Positions 1 through 5,156 of a stretch of 5,156 nucleotides of DNA are shown one piece after another (within the stretch, counting starts at the first letter, position 1; each line of letters begins with the position of its first letter). Source of the stretch: JACPSX01 sp035288405 [NCBI: bacterium] (lineage in GTDB: Bacteria > JACPSX01). A program made the position numbers and the translations under genes. Location: assembly GCA_035288405.1 (NCBI GenBank), contig DATEAK010000345.1, positions 1 through 5,156 on the forward strand, written 5' to 3'. Under the pieces are notes generated by a model. It ran no database searches and was not told the DNA's origin. It was given only the letters and a program-made list of their open reading frames with translations.

Positions 1-835
1 CGAAAGCATGAGCCAGGCTCCTCATGTCATTCGTGGAGCGCGCTGGGGAATCGGACTCAACCAGGGGAAATTGGAAGACTCCCTGTGGACGGCTCTTACG
101 GATACCTATTGCGATCTCTCCATGGCCTTGACCGCTGAGAACTTGGCAACCCGCTACGGGATCACACGAGCTGCGTGCGATGAGTTTGCGCTTCGCAGCC
201 AGCAGAGAGCCAAAGCGGCTCAGGAATCGGGAAGGATGGCCCAAGAAACTGTTCCCGTTGAGATCAAGGGACGACGTGGGGATAAAACACTTTTTGAAAA
301 AGACGAACACCTGCGGCCCGGCACAACACTGGAAGGGCTTTCATCCCTGAAACCGTACTTCAAACAAGATGGAGTGGTTACAGCGGGTAATGCCAGTGGC
401 ATCAGTGATGGCGCGGCTGCGGTCGTACTGACCACAGCGGACAAGGCTCGTGAGCGGGGTCTCAAGCCCTTAGCCCGTCTTGTGGGCTGGGGGATTGCCG
501 GGTGCGAACCTGATGTGATGGGGATTGGGCCGGCTCCGGCGACCCGTCTGGCTTTGAAAAGAGCCTCTCTTTCCCTTGATCAGATCGATCTCGTCGAAGT
601 CAACGAGGCATTCGCCGCCCAGTACCTGGCGGTGGAAAAGGAACTCGGTCTGAATCGAGAGAAAGTCAACGTTAACGGAGGAGCAATCGCGATTGGACAC
701 CCTCTGGGTGCCAGCGGCGCCCGTCTCACGGTCACTTTACTCTACGAGTTGATGGCTCGGCGGGCGAGGTATGGGTTGGGAACTGCCTGCATTGGAGGAG
801 GACAGGGGATCGCGCTCATTTTGGAAGCCCTGTGA
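1..835 (+). CDS. Acetyl-CoA acyltransferase (thiolase), ACAA2-like, 5' end missing
   Basis: Thiolases condense two acetyl-CoA to acetoacetyl-CoA or, in reverse, cleave 3-ketoacyl-CoA; they are cytoplasmic. The first complete codon is at 2 and the frame is open through the left edge; the ATG at 8 is internal, since the family has a conserved ESMSQAPH stretch there. About 277 residues of a usual ~390 are present, so the N-terminal domain with the nucleophilic cysteine lies upstream. Visible motifs are NEAFA (602-616), GHPLGASG with the catalytic histidine (695-718) and CIGGGQG with the second catalytic cysteine (788-808), then TGA at 833-835. The middle (KLEDSLW, a DEH-RPGTTLE stretch, MGIGPAPA) and the M-A-L-TAENLA variant of the usual M-G-x-TAEN motif recall, from memory, the mitochondrial ACAA2 3-ketoacyl-CoA thiolase more than E. 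coli AtoB. Chain-length preference cannot be read from this, so beta-oxidation and acetoacetyl-CoA synthesis both remain possible. The neighbouring gene upstream is not visible. Confidence 0.95.
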   Translation, partial: ESMSQAPHVIRGARWGIGLNQGKLEDSLWTALTDTYCDLSMALTAENLATRYGITRAACDEFALRSQQRAKAAQESGRMAQETVPVEIKGRRGDKTLFEKDEHLRPGTTLEGLSSLKPYFKQDGVVTAGNASGISDGAAAVVLTTADKARERGLKPLARLVGWGIAGCEPDVMGIGPAPATRLALKRASLSLDQIDLVEVNEAFAAQYLAVEKELGLNREKVNVNGGAIAIGHPLGASGARLTVTLLYELMARRARYGLGTACIGGGQGIALILEAL

Positions 836-857
836 TATTCCAAGTTCCTCAAACGGC

Positions 858-872
858 AAGACTTACAGTCTT
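858..872 (+). terminator. Weak hairpin after the thiolase gene
   Basis: AAGACT and AGTCTT form a perfect 6-bp stem around a TAC loop, 22 nt after the thiolase stop codon. The stem is AT-rich and only one T of a TTT run remains after it before TCC, so it is a poor intrinsic terminator. It is listed because it is the only hairpin close behind the thiolase stop. Confidence 0.2.
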
Positions 873-915
873 TCCGGTGATGCATCTACTCTAAGAAAAT
901 AGAGCAAAGGGACCA

Positions 916-944
916 TTTACCCCTGGAAATGGGGATCAGATAAT
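916..944 (+). promoter_or_regulatory. Candidate sigma70-type promoter upstream of mdh
   Basis: TTTACC (916-921; 4 of 6 matches to TTGACA) is followed after exactly 17 nt by GATAAT (939-944; 5 of 6 matches to TATAAT). Transcription would begin near 950 and leave an mdh leader of roughly 330 nt, which is long. The -35 box overlaps a CCATTT/AAATGG inverted repeat (913-918 and 927-932) that could be an operator or chance. This rests on consensus matching only. Confidence 0.3.
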
Positions 945-953
945 ACAAAGAGG

Positions 954-972
954 AAAAAACGCCTAAGGCGTT
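954..972 (-). terminator. Minus-direction intrinsic terminator-like hairpin
   Basis: On the minus strand AACGCC, loop TTA, GGCGTT forms a perfect 6-bp stem (972-967 with 963-958) and runs directly into a six-T tract (959-954, the first two Ts inside the stem). On the + strand the hairpin is preceded by the A run and followed by GACC, so it would not terminate + transcripts. The stem is short. It may end a transcript arising antisense to mdh or from within the spacer. Confidence 0.35.
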
Positions 973-1112
973 GACCAGGGGCAGGTTCGCCGCAACAGGG
1001 TGAAATGCCCCATCACTTTGTGGTTGGTAGTATGCGAGAGGGGAAAAAACTCCTGTTGCTCCTGCAATTTGCCTCTAACAGACTGACGGATGGCGAGTTT
1101 TGGCCCTTCCAT
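963..1112 (-). CDS. Doubtful small protein, 49 aa, unknown
   Basis: I do not recognise this product. On the minus strand an ATG (1112-1110) follows GAGAGG with a spacing of 3 nt, shorter than ideal, and the frame ends in TAG (965-963) inside the loop of the minus-direction terminator-like hairpin. The product begins MEGPKLAIRQ, contains a Q/E-rich LQEQQEFF segment and ends LRRTCPWSTP. No signal peptide, membrane segment or metal-binding motif is visible. The frame stays open farther upstream across the mdh start (to 1472), but that part is antisense to mdh and most likely a shadow. What favours a real gene is the combined ribosome-site-like, stop and terminator arrangement; against it are the small size and lack of recognisable homology. 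It may equally be the tail of a decayed gene or chance. Confidence 0.15.
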   Translation of the reverse strand: MEGPKLAIRQSVRGKLQEQQEFFPLSHTTNHKVMGHFTLLRRTCPWSTP

Positions 1113-1281
1113 GATCCTCTCTTTTCTGCCGGTCCTAGTGGCACAGAAAATGCTATGAGTCCTTTGGGATGCGCAGCCAATTTTGCCATTACACCGAGAA
1201 CGGAGAGAATCAGCTTGGCGGTTGAGCATGCGGTGTGCCCGGTGAAAAAACCAGGGAGGGGGACGCTCAGGAGGAGTCAAA

Positions 1282-2208
1282 ATGCGTCCTAAAGTCACCG
1301 TCGTTGGCGCCGGAAATGTGGGAGCGACTGCAGCCCAGTATATTGCCCTAAAAGAGATGGCCGATGTGGTTTTAATTGACATCTTGGAGGGCATTCCCCA
1401 GGGCAAGGGGTTGGACATGTGGGAATCGGCTCCTATCGTGGGCAGCGATAGCCTCGTGGTGGGAACCAACAACTATCAAGACACAGCCGGATCGGATGTG
1501 GTTGTGATCACCGCCGGACTTGCCCGCAAGCCCGGCATGAGTCGGGACGATCTCCTCATTGCCAATGCCAGGATCGTTTCCGAGGTTACGGACAAGGTAG
1601 CGGCGGCTTCGCCCAAGGCCATCATCATCGTGGTCAGTAACCCGCTGGACGCGATGACCCAATTGGCTTTCAAGCGCAGTGGTTTCCCGCGCGAGAGAGT
1701 GTTTGGAATGGCCGGAATCCTGGACGCGGCTCGCCTCCGTTCTTTCGTTGCTTTGGAACTGAACGTCTCTGTGGAAAGTGTCTATGCCTGTGTCTTGGGA
1801 GGTCATGGCGATGCCATGGTTCCTCTTCCTCGCTATACCACCGTGGGAGGAATCCCAATCACGGAACTCATGCTGGCAGGGAAAATTGAGGCTTTAGTCA
1901 AGAGAACGCGTGAGGGTGGAGGAGAGATCGTTGCTTTCCTGAAGACCGGCAGTGCGTACTATGCGCCGGCTGCTGCTGTTGCTGAAATGGTGGAATCCGT
2001 GCTGAAAGATAAGAAAAAGATTTTGCCCTGCTGTGCCTATCTGAATGGGGAGTATGGGATTAAAGGGCTTTGCGTTGGGGTTCCCGTGAAGGTGGGGCAA
2101 GCGGGGATTGAGCAAATCTTGGAGCTGAAGTTGACTCCCGAGGAAGCTGCCGCTCTCAATCGTTCGGCGGCAGGCGTGAAAGAATTGGTCGATAAACTGG
2201 AGATCTGA
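1282..2208 (+). CDS. mdh: Malate dehydrogenase (LDH-like, NAD-dependent)
   Basis: It interconverts malate and oxaloacetate with NAD(H) in the cytoplasm, as a TCA-cycle step. The 308-residue length is normal for the LDH-like bacterial MDH family. The Rossmann glycine motif GAGNVG is at residues 9-14 and the NAD-ribose-binding aspartate is D33. The active-site loop has R82 (arginine at this place selects oxaloacetate, whereas lactate dehydrogenases have glutamine) and R88 in ARKPGMSR. The catalytic pair is D148 with R151 nearby and H175 in GGHGD. N120 lies in the conserved VSNPLD stretch. The residue after GGHGD is alanine where many relatives have threonine; this position varies in the family. 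The start is fixed by AGGAGG (1269-1274) 7 nt before the ATG and by the immediate [11 protein letters not shown] beginning. A 222-nt gap separates it from korD, so cotranscription with the kor genes is plausible but not shown. Confidence 0.96.
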   Translation: MRPKVTVVGAGNVGATAAQYIALKEMADVVLIDILEGIPQGKGLDMWESAPIVGSDSLVVGTNNYQDTAGSDVVVITAGLARKPGMSRDDLLIANARIVSEVTDKVAAASPKAIIIVVSNPLDAMTQLAFKRSGFPRERVFGMAGILDAARLRSFVALELNVSVESVYACVLGGHGDAMVPLPRYTTVGGIPITELMLAGKIEALVKRTREGGGEIVAFLKTGSAYYAPAAAVAEMVESVLKDKKKILPCCAYLNGEYGIKGLCVGVPVKVGQAGIEQILELKLTPEEAAALNRSAAGVKELVDKLEI

Positions 2209-2430
2209 GGCAAGGATTCGAGTTCTGTGTGTATGGGAAATGAGCAGGGAATCTTTCGCTGCCACACGCTTTTTAACAGTCAGAAGGTGTGCCCGAAGGG
2301 TTTGGGTACTTTGGGTATGTTGTCCGGCTGAAGAGCAAGGTGATCAGAGAACGGGTCAAGGAGATGTTGGGTTTTTCAGGTTAATAGACGACCGTTTTTG
2401 TCGAGAGCTTTAGGAGAAAGGACAGAGAGA
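2209..2430. other. 222-nt spacer between mdh and korD
   Basis: No convincing terminator or promoter is seen here. A frame open from 2277 to the TAA at 2382-2384 encodes 35 residues without a good start codon (a GTG at 2289 has a purine stretch only 1 nt upstream). Its end, VVRLKSKVIRERVKEMLGF, looks like an amphipathic helix rich in K, R and E. Two tandem 9-nt units, TTTGGGTAC and TTTGGGTAT (2301-2318), lie in this frame and both encode FGY. It may be a remnant of a lost gene, an unrecognised small protein or chance. The ribosome-binding site of korD is at the right end. Confidence 0.5.
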
Positions 2431-2667
2431 ATGACGATGGCAGAATCCAAGGAGGCGCAAAAGCCGAAGGTGAAGCGCAAGGAAATCGCGGTCATTAACA
2501 TCAACGAGGAATGGTGCAAGGGCTGCGACATCTGCGTTCAGATTTGCGCCAAAGATTGCTTGCGCCTCAACAAGTGGAGTAAGGTGGAGATCATAGATCT
2601 GGAAGCTTGCAACAAGTGCATGCTCTGTGAGATCCTCTGTCCGGACTTTGCCATTACGGTGCGCTAG
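2431..2667 (+). CDS. korD: 2-oxoglutarate:ferredoxin oxidoreductase, delta subunit (2[4Fe-4S] ferredoxin)
   Basis: This small iron-sulfur subunit passes electrons between the Kor catalytic core and external ferredoxin. The 78-residue product has two four-cysteine clusters: C29, C32, C35, C39 and C60, C63, C66, C70, the second ending in the usual CP. The first is followed by alanine instead of proline, and C43 is an extra cysteine close by. The N-terminal ~18 residues are lysine-rich, without signal peptide or membrane segment. The ATG at 2431 is chosen because AAGGA (2418-2422) stands 8 nt before it; a second in-frame ATG at 2437 and an upstream TTG at 2398 are less likely. It is the first gene of the kor operon, ending 12 nt before korA. 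Without these neighbours it could be called only a generic bacterial-type 2[4Fe-4S] ferredoxin; the position assigns it to Kor. Confidence 0.92.
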   Translation: MTMAESKEAQKPKVKRKEIAVININEEWCKGCDICVQICAKDCLRLNKWSKVEIIDLEACNKCMLCEILCPDFAITVR

Positions 2668-2673
2668 GGGGGA
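2667..2673 (+). promoter_or_regulatory. Ribosome-binding site deciding the TTG start of korA
   Basis: GGGGGGA stands 6 nt before TTG (2680-2682). It pairs with the anti-Shine-Dalgarno sequence through a G-U wobble, so it is imperfect. It begins on the last base of the korD stop codon. Because that TAG is in frame with korA, the korA start must lie after it, and TTG is the only well-placed start. Confidence 0.6.
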
Positions 2674-2679
2674 ACACGA

Positions 2680-3825
2680 TTGGAAACGACTACAACGCAA
2701 CGTCAAGTAAGATTGCTTCAGGGAAATGAGGCCTGCGTTTTGGGGGCCGTCGCTGCCGGTTGCCGGTTTTTTGCCGGGTATCCGATAACCCCCTCGTCGG
2801 AGATCGCTGAGCAGTTGGCGGCCCTCCTTCCCACTCTGGGAGGCAAGTTCATCCAGATGGAGGATGAAATTGCCTCCATGGCTGCAATTATCGGGGCCTC
2901 TCTGGTTGGGAAAAAGGTGCTTACCGCCACGAGCGGCCCCGGTTTTTCTCTCAAGCAAGAGAACCTTGGTTTTGCCGCCTTGGCGGAGGTTCCCTGCGTC
3001 ATCGTCAACGTCATGCGAGGCGGGCCCAGCACGGGGCTGCCGACCAGCCCGGCCCAGTCCGACGTCATGCAGGCCCGCTGGGGAACCCATGGGGATCATC
3101 CGGTGATTGCTCTGACGCCCGGGACCGTAACGGAAATTTACACCGAAACCATCCGGGCTTTTAACCTGGCGGAGAAGTACCGGGTACCGGTTATCCTCCT
3201 GTTTGACGAGATTCTGGGCCACATGAGGGAAAAGGTGGAGATTCCGCTGCCTGGGGAATACGAGATTGTAGACCGCAAACAGCCTACTTGTTCGCCCGAT
3301 GAGTACGTCCCCTATGGGCCGACAGATGACGACGTTCCCGTCCTGGCTAATTTTGGGGAAGGCTATCGTTATCATATCACCGGGCTCATGCACGACGAAC
3401 ATGGACTGCCGACCGAAAAACCGGCGATTGTACAGGCTCTCCAGGATCGCTTGAAGCGCAAGATCGATCGGCACCTGGACGACATTCTCTCGACGGAAAG
3501 TTTTCTCACGGACGATGCCGAGGTCGCCGTATTTGCCATCGGCAGCACCGCCCGCTCGGCCCGCGGGGCTGTTCGAGAGGCCCGGGATCTCGGCATTCGG
3601 GCGGGCCTATTAAGGCCCCGGACGTTGTGGCCCTTCCCGGAGAAAGATGTGGCCGCTCTCGGCGAGCGGGTGCGGACCATTGTGGTGGCGGAGATGAACA
3701 TGGGACAGCTGATTTACGAGGTGGAGAGGGCCGTTCACGGCAAGACCCGTGTTCTCCCCTGTCTGAAGGCGGACGGGGAGCCCATTCCACCTTCTCAGAT
3801 CCTTTCTGCGATTAAGGAGGGTTAA
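2680..3825 (+). CDS. korA: 2-oxoglutarate:ferredoxin oxidoreductase, alpha subunit
   Basis: KorA supplies the pyrimidine-binding half of the thiamine-diphosphate site that decarboxylates 2-oxoglutarate to succinyl-CoA. The 381-residue product begins, after a short tail, with VRLLQGNEA and the hallmark YPITP at residues 34-38. MEDEIASM (60-67) holds the conserved acidic residues near the cofactor, followed by TSGPGFSLKQE (84-94) and RGGPSTGLPT (113-122), which is typical of the 2-oxoglutarate and 2-oxoisovalerate branches rather than pyruvate enzymes. The second domain runs from about residue 280, with GSTARSARGAV from 288 and EMNMGQL at 338-344. The length fits a separate alpha chain. The rare TTG start is supported by a GGGGGGA site and by the in-frame stop just upstream; no in-frame ATG occurs before residue 60. 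It abuts korB with no gap. A branched-chain 2-oxoacid enzyme (VorB type) is the main alternative, made less likely by mdh next door. Confidence 0.93.
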   Translation: METTTTQRQVRLLQGNEACVLGAVAAGCRFFAGYPITPSSEIAEQLAALLPTLGGKFIQMEDEIASMAAIIGASLVGKKVLTATSGPGFSLKQENLGFAALAEVPCVIVNVMRGGPSTGLPTSPAQSDVMQARWGTHGDHPVIALTPGTVTEIYTETIRAFNLAEKYRVPVILLFDEILGHMREKVEIPLPGEYEIVDRKQPTCSPDEYVPYGPTDDDVPVLANFGEGYRYHITGLMHDEHGLPTEKPAIVQALQDRLKRKIDRHLDDILSTESFLTDDAEVAVFAIGSTARSARGAVREARDLGIRAGLLRPRTLWPFPEKDVAALGERVRTIVVAEMNMGQLIYEVERAVHGKTRVLPCLKADGEPIPPSQILSAIKEG

Positions 3826-4656
3826 ATGTTTGTCTACGAAGAGTACATGCGGGAGGAGATGTTCCCGCTGATCTGGTGCAAGGGGTGTGGCAACGGGATC
3901 ATCACCAAATCCATCCTGCGCGCCATCGACCGGTTGAAGATTCAAAAAGACGACGTGGCCATGGTTTCCGGCATCGGTTGTGCGGGCCGCCTACCGGGCT
4001 ACGTGGATTTTAATACGCTTCACACCACCCACGGTCGCCCTCTGGCCTTTGCCACCGGTGTCAAGCTGGCTCGGCCGGAACTCAAGGTGATCGTGATCAC
4101 GGGAGACGGCGACGGGTTGGCCATCGGAGGCAATCACTTTATTCATGCCTGCCGCCGCAACATCGACGTCACCTGCATTTTGTTCAACAACGCGACTTAC
4201 GGCATGACCGGCGGGCAAGTTGCTCCCACAACCCCGATGGGCATGTGGGCCAGCACGATGCCTTACGGTCAGATGGAACCCTCTTTCGACGCCTGTAAGC
4301 TGGCTGAGGCGGCAGGCGCGAGCTTTGTGGCCCGGGGAACCACGTACCATGCCGTGGCCCTGGAAAAGCTCATCGTGGAGGCGATTCAGCATCCCGGCTT
4401 TTCTTTCCTGGAGGTGATCACGGACTGCCCCGAAATTTACGGCAGGAAAAATAAGCTTGGAGATCCGGCGGACATGCTCCTGGCTCAGAAGGACAAGGTC
4501 GTTCCCATTGACCAGCAGGGAAGGTACACCCCGGAGCAACTGGCGGGGAAAGTCTTCACAAAGATTCTCCACAAGCACGAGGCGACCGAGTACACGGCCC
4601 GCTATCAGCAACTCATCGATCGTGTGAAAGTTGAGGGGAATGGCCATGCGTTATGA
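3826..4656 (+). CDS. korB: 2-oxoglutarate:ferredoxin oxidoreductase, beta subunit
   Basis: KorB binds the diphosphate end of thiamine diphosphate and one [4Fe-4S] cluster and pairs with KorA. In its 276 residues, WCKGCGNG places C18 and C21, SGIGCAGR places C52, and TDCPEIYG places C201; these fit the four cysteine ligands known for the beta subunits of this enzyme family. The thiamine-diphosphate motif runs from GDGDG (93-97) to NNATYGMTGGQ (121-131), the usual spacing. HTTHGR (66-71) and the P-FD-C-LAEAAGA stretch (152-165) fit KorB proteins. The ATG directly follows the korA TAA, with a strong AAGGAGG (3814-3820) 5 nt upstream inside korA, so translation of the two subunits is probably coupled. 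Its last codons overlap korC. There is no signal peptide or membrane segment; the enzyme is cytoplasmic. Exact substrate is inferred from neighbours and family resemblance. Confidence 0.94.
   Translation: MFVYEEYMREEMFPLIWCKGCGNGIITKSILRAIDRLKIQKDDVAMVSGIGCAGRLPGYVDFNTLHTTHGRPLAFATGVKLARPELKVIVITGDGDGLAIGGNHFIHACRRNIDVTCILFNNATYGMTGGQVAPTTPMGMWASTMPYGQMEPSFDACKLAEAAGASFVARGTTYHAVALEKLIVEAIQHPGFSFLEVITDCPEIYGRKNKLGDPADMLLAQKDKVVPIDQQGRYTPEQLAGKVFTKILHKHEATEYTARYQQLIDRVKVEGNGHAL
4633..4638 (+). promoter_or_regulatory. Ribosome-binding site deciding the korC start
   Basis: GAGGGG lies 1 nt before the ATG at 4640 but 7 nt before the in-frame ATG at 4646. The spacing and the usual MRYE beginning of KorC proteins favour 4646. 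Confidence 0.55.
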
Positions 4657-5156
4657 GGCGCGTCTCAGCGGAGAAGGAGGACAGGGGCTGATTCTTGCGG
4701 GAGTGATCCTGGCCGAGGCGGTGGGAATTTACGACGGCAAAAACGTGACTCAAAGCCAATCCTATGGTCCGGAATCGCGGGGAGGGAAGAGCAAGTCGGA
4801 GGTAATTATTAGCGATGATGAGATTGATTACCCGAAGGCGACGCGTGTGGATCTGCTCTTGTCCTTGACCCAGGAAAGTTGTAATGAGTATGTAAAAGAT
4901 CTGAAAGAAGAGGGGCATTTGATCGTCGATGCCACCTATGTTCCCTCCATTCCTCCCGGAAGCTTCCAGGTCTACCAGGTTCCCATGATTCAAATTGCTC
5001 GAGAAGAGATTGGGAAAGAAATCGTAGCTAACATCGTGGCGCTGGGGGTCATCACGGAGATTTCCGGAATCGTGACCCGCGAGGCCATCAAAAAAGCCGT
5101 TCTGGCCAGGGTTCCCAAAGGAACCGAGGCTCTGAATACCCGAGCTCTTGAGGCGG
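4646..5156 (+). CDS. korC: 2-oxoacid:ferredoxin oxidoreductase, gamma subunit, 3' end missing
   Basis: This is the gamma-domain subunit of Kor, which in related enzymes contributes to CoA binding. The 170 residues before the right edge have no stop. The family is usually about 180-190 residues long, so only a short C-terminal tail is probably missing. Characteristic stretches are RLSGEGGQGLILAG (residues 6-19), QSYGPESRGGKSKSEVIIS (38-56) with the Y-G-P-E-x-R-G-G core, and a C-terminal ANIVALG followed by VPKGTEALN. The start at 4646 overlaps the korB stop region by 11 nt, which suggests translational coupling; the ATG at 4640 is the alternative. With korD, korA and korB it completes the four-subunit enzyme. 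The next gene lies beyond the window, so whether succinyl-CoA synthetase or another TCA gene follows is unknown. Confidence 0.93.
   Translation, partial: MRYEARLSGEGGQGLILAGVILAEAVGIYDGKNVTQSQSYGPESRGGKSKSEVIISDDEIDYPKATRVDLLLSLTQESCNEYVKDLKEEGHLIVDATYVPSIPPGSFQVYQVPMIQIAREEIGKEIVANIVALGVITEISGIVTREAIKKAVLARVPKGTEALNTRALEA

Larger units (their letters stand above)
836..1281. other. 446-nt spacer between thiolase and mdh
   Basis: No confident gene lies here. From left to right it holds a weak hairpin (858-872), the 8-nt palindrome GATGCATC (879-886), a small CTCTA/TAGAG hairpin (889-904), a possible promoter (916-944), a minus-direction terminator-like hairpin (954-972), a possible GGGGCA/TGCCCC pairing (978-983 with 1006-1011) and a direct repeat CTCCTG (1050-1055 and 1059-1064). 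A doubtful minus-strand frame occupies 963-1112. A second, weaker promoter-like pair is TTGCCA (1183-1188), 16 nt, GAGAAT (1205-1210), which would give mdh a leader of about 65 nt. I recognise no riboswitch consensus. The spacer probably contains the mdh promoter, but which of the two pairs is used cannot be decided by eye. Confidence 0.6.

Noticed and set aside
1025-1040. Short stretch (TGGTAGTATGCGAGAG) resembling the 3' part of bacterial 5S rRNA, with CTGACGGATGGC nearby (1082-1093) recalling an rrn terminator region.
   Set aside because: The match is about 16 nt and lacks the intervening helix; the rest of a ~117-nt 5S molecule, including its pairing ends, is absent. Probably chance.
1005-1292. 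A 95-codon + strand frame before and into the mdh start.
   Set aside because: There is no ribosome-binding site at its ATG, the composition is not that of a folded protein, and it overlaps the well-supported mdh start and ribosome site.
2387-2404. CGAC-CGTTTTT-GTCG as a possible terminator after mdh.
   Set aside because: The stem has only 4 bp and the T run is in the loop, not after the stem.
2410-3474. A 354-codon open frame on the minus strand opposite korD and korA.
   Set aside because: It lies wholly antisense to two strongly supported genes, and its product shows no recognisable motif; it is a shadow of the GC-rich codon use of korA.
3991-4647. A 218-codon open frame on the minus strand opposite korB.
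   Set aside because: It is antisense to korB, whose cofactor and cysteine motifs are unambiguous.

Overview
The window is ordinary anaerobic central-metabolism chromosome. It carries the 3' part of a thiolase gene, a complete malate dehydrogenase gene (mdh), and a four-gene 2-oxoacid:ferredoxin oxidoreductase operon in the order korD-korA-korB-korC, with korC cut by the right edge. All confident genes lie on the + strand. A ferredoxin-dependent 2-oxoglutarate oxidoreductase in place of the lipoyl dehydrogenase complex, next to an LDH-like malate dehydrogenase, points to an anaerobic bacterium. From memory, Geobacter-type Desulfobacterota have an mdh-kor cluster of the same order (usually preceded by icd), so a Desulfobacterota-like or related anaerobic lineage is my best guess. 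This is inference and no search was run.

Layout: 1-835 is the thiolase, with the 5' end off the window; it resembles the mitochondrial ACAA2 branch. 836-1281 is a 446-nt spacer with no confident gene. It holds a possible sigma70-type promoter (916-944), a terminator-like hairpin that works only in the minus direction (954-972), and a doubtful 49-codon minus-strand frame (963-1112) ending in that hairpin. 1282-2208 is mdh. 2209-2430 is a spacer with a short open frame whose last ~20 codons look coding-like but which lacks a good start. 2431-2667 is korD, 2680-3825 korA (TTG start), 3826-4656 korB, and 4646 to the edge korC.

How the genes work together: Kor interconverts 2-oxoglutarate + CoA + oxidised ferredoxin with succinyl-CoA + CO2 + reduced ferredoxin. 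KorA and KorB form the thiamine-diphosphate active site, KorC is the gamma (CoA-domain) subunit and KorD carries the outer iron-sulfur clusters. Mdh interconverts malate and oxaloacetate. Together they serve the oxidative or the reductive TCA cycle; the sequence does not say which direction runs. The thiolase belongs to acyl-CoA breakdown or acetoacetyl-CoA formation and is separated from mdh by the long spacer, so it is probably a different transcription unit.

I found no mobile element, CRISPR array, tRNA or rRNA gene and no convincing undescribed system. The spots most worth a second look are the two spacers.
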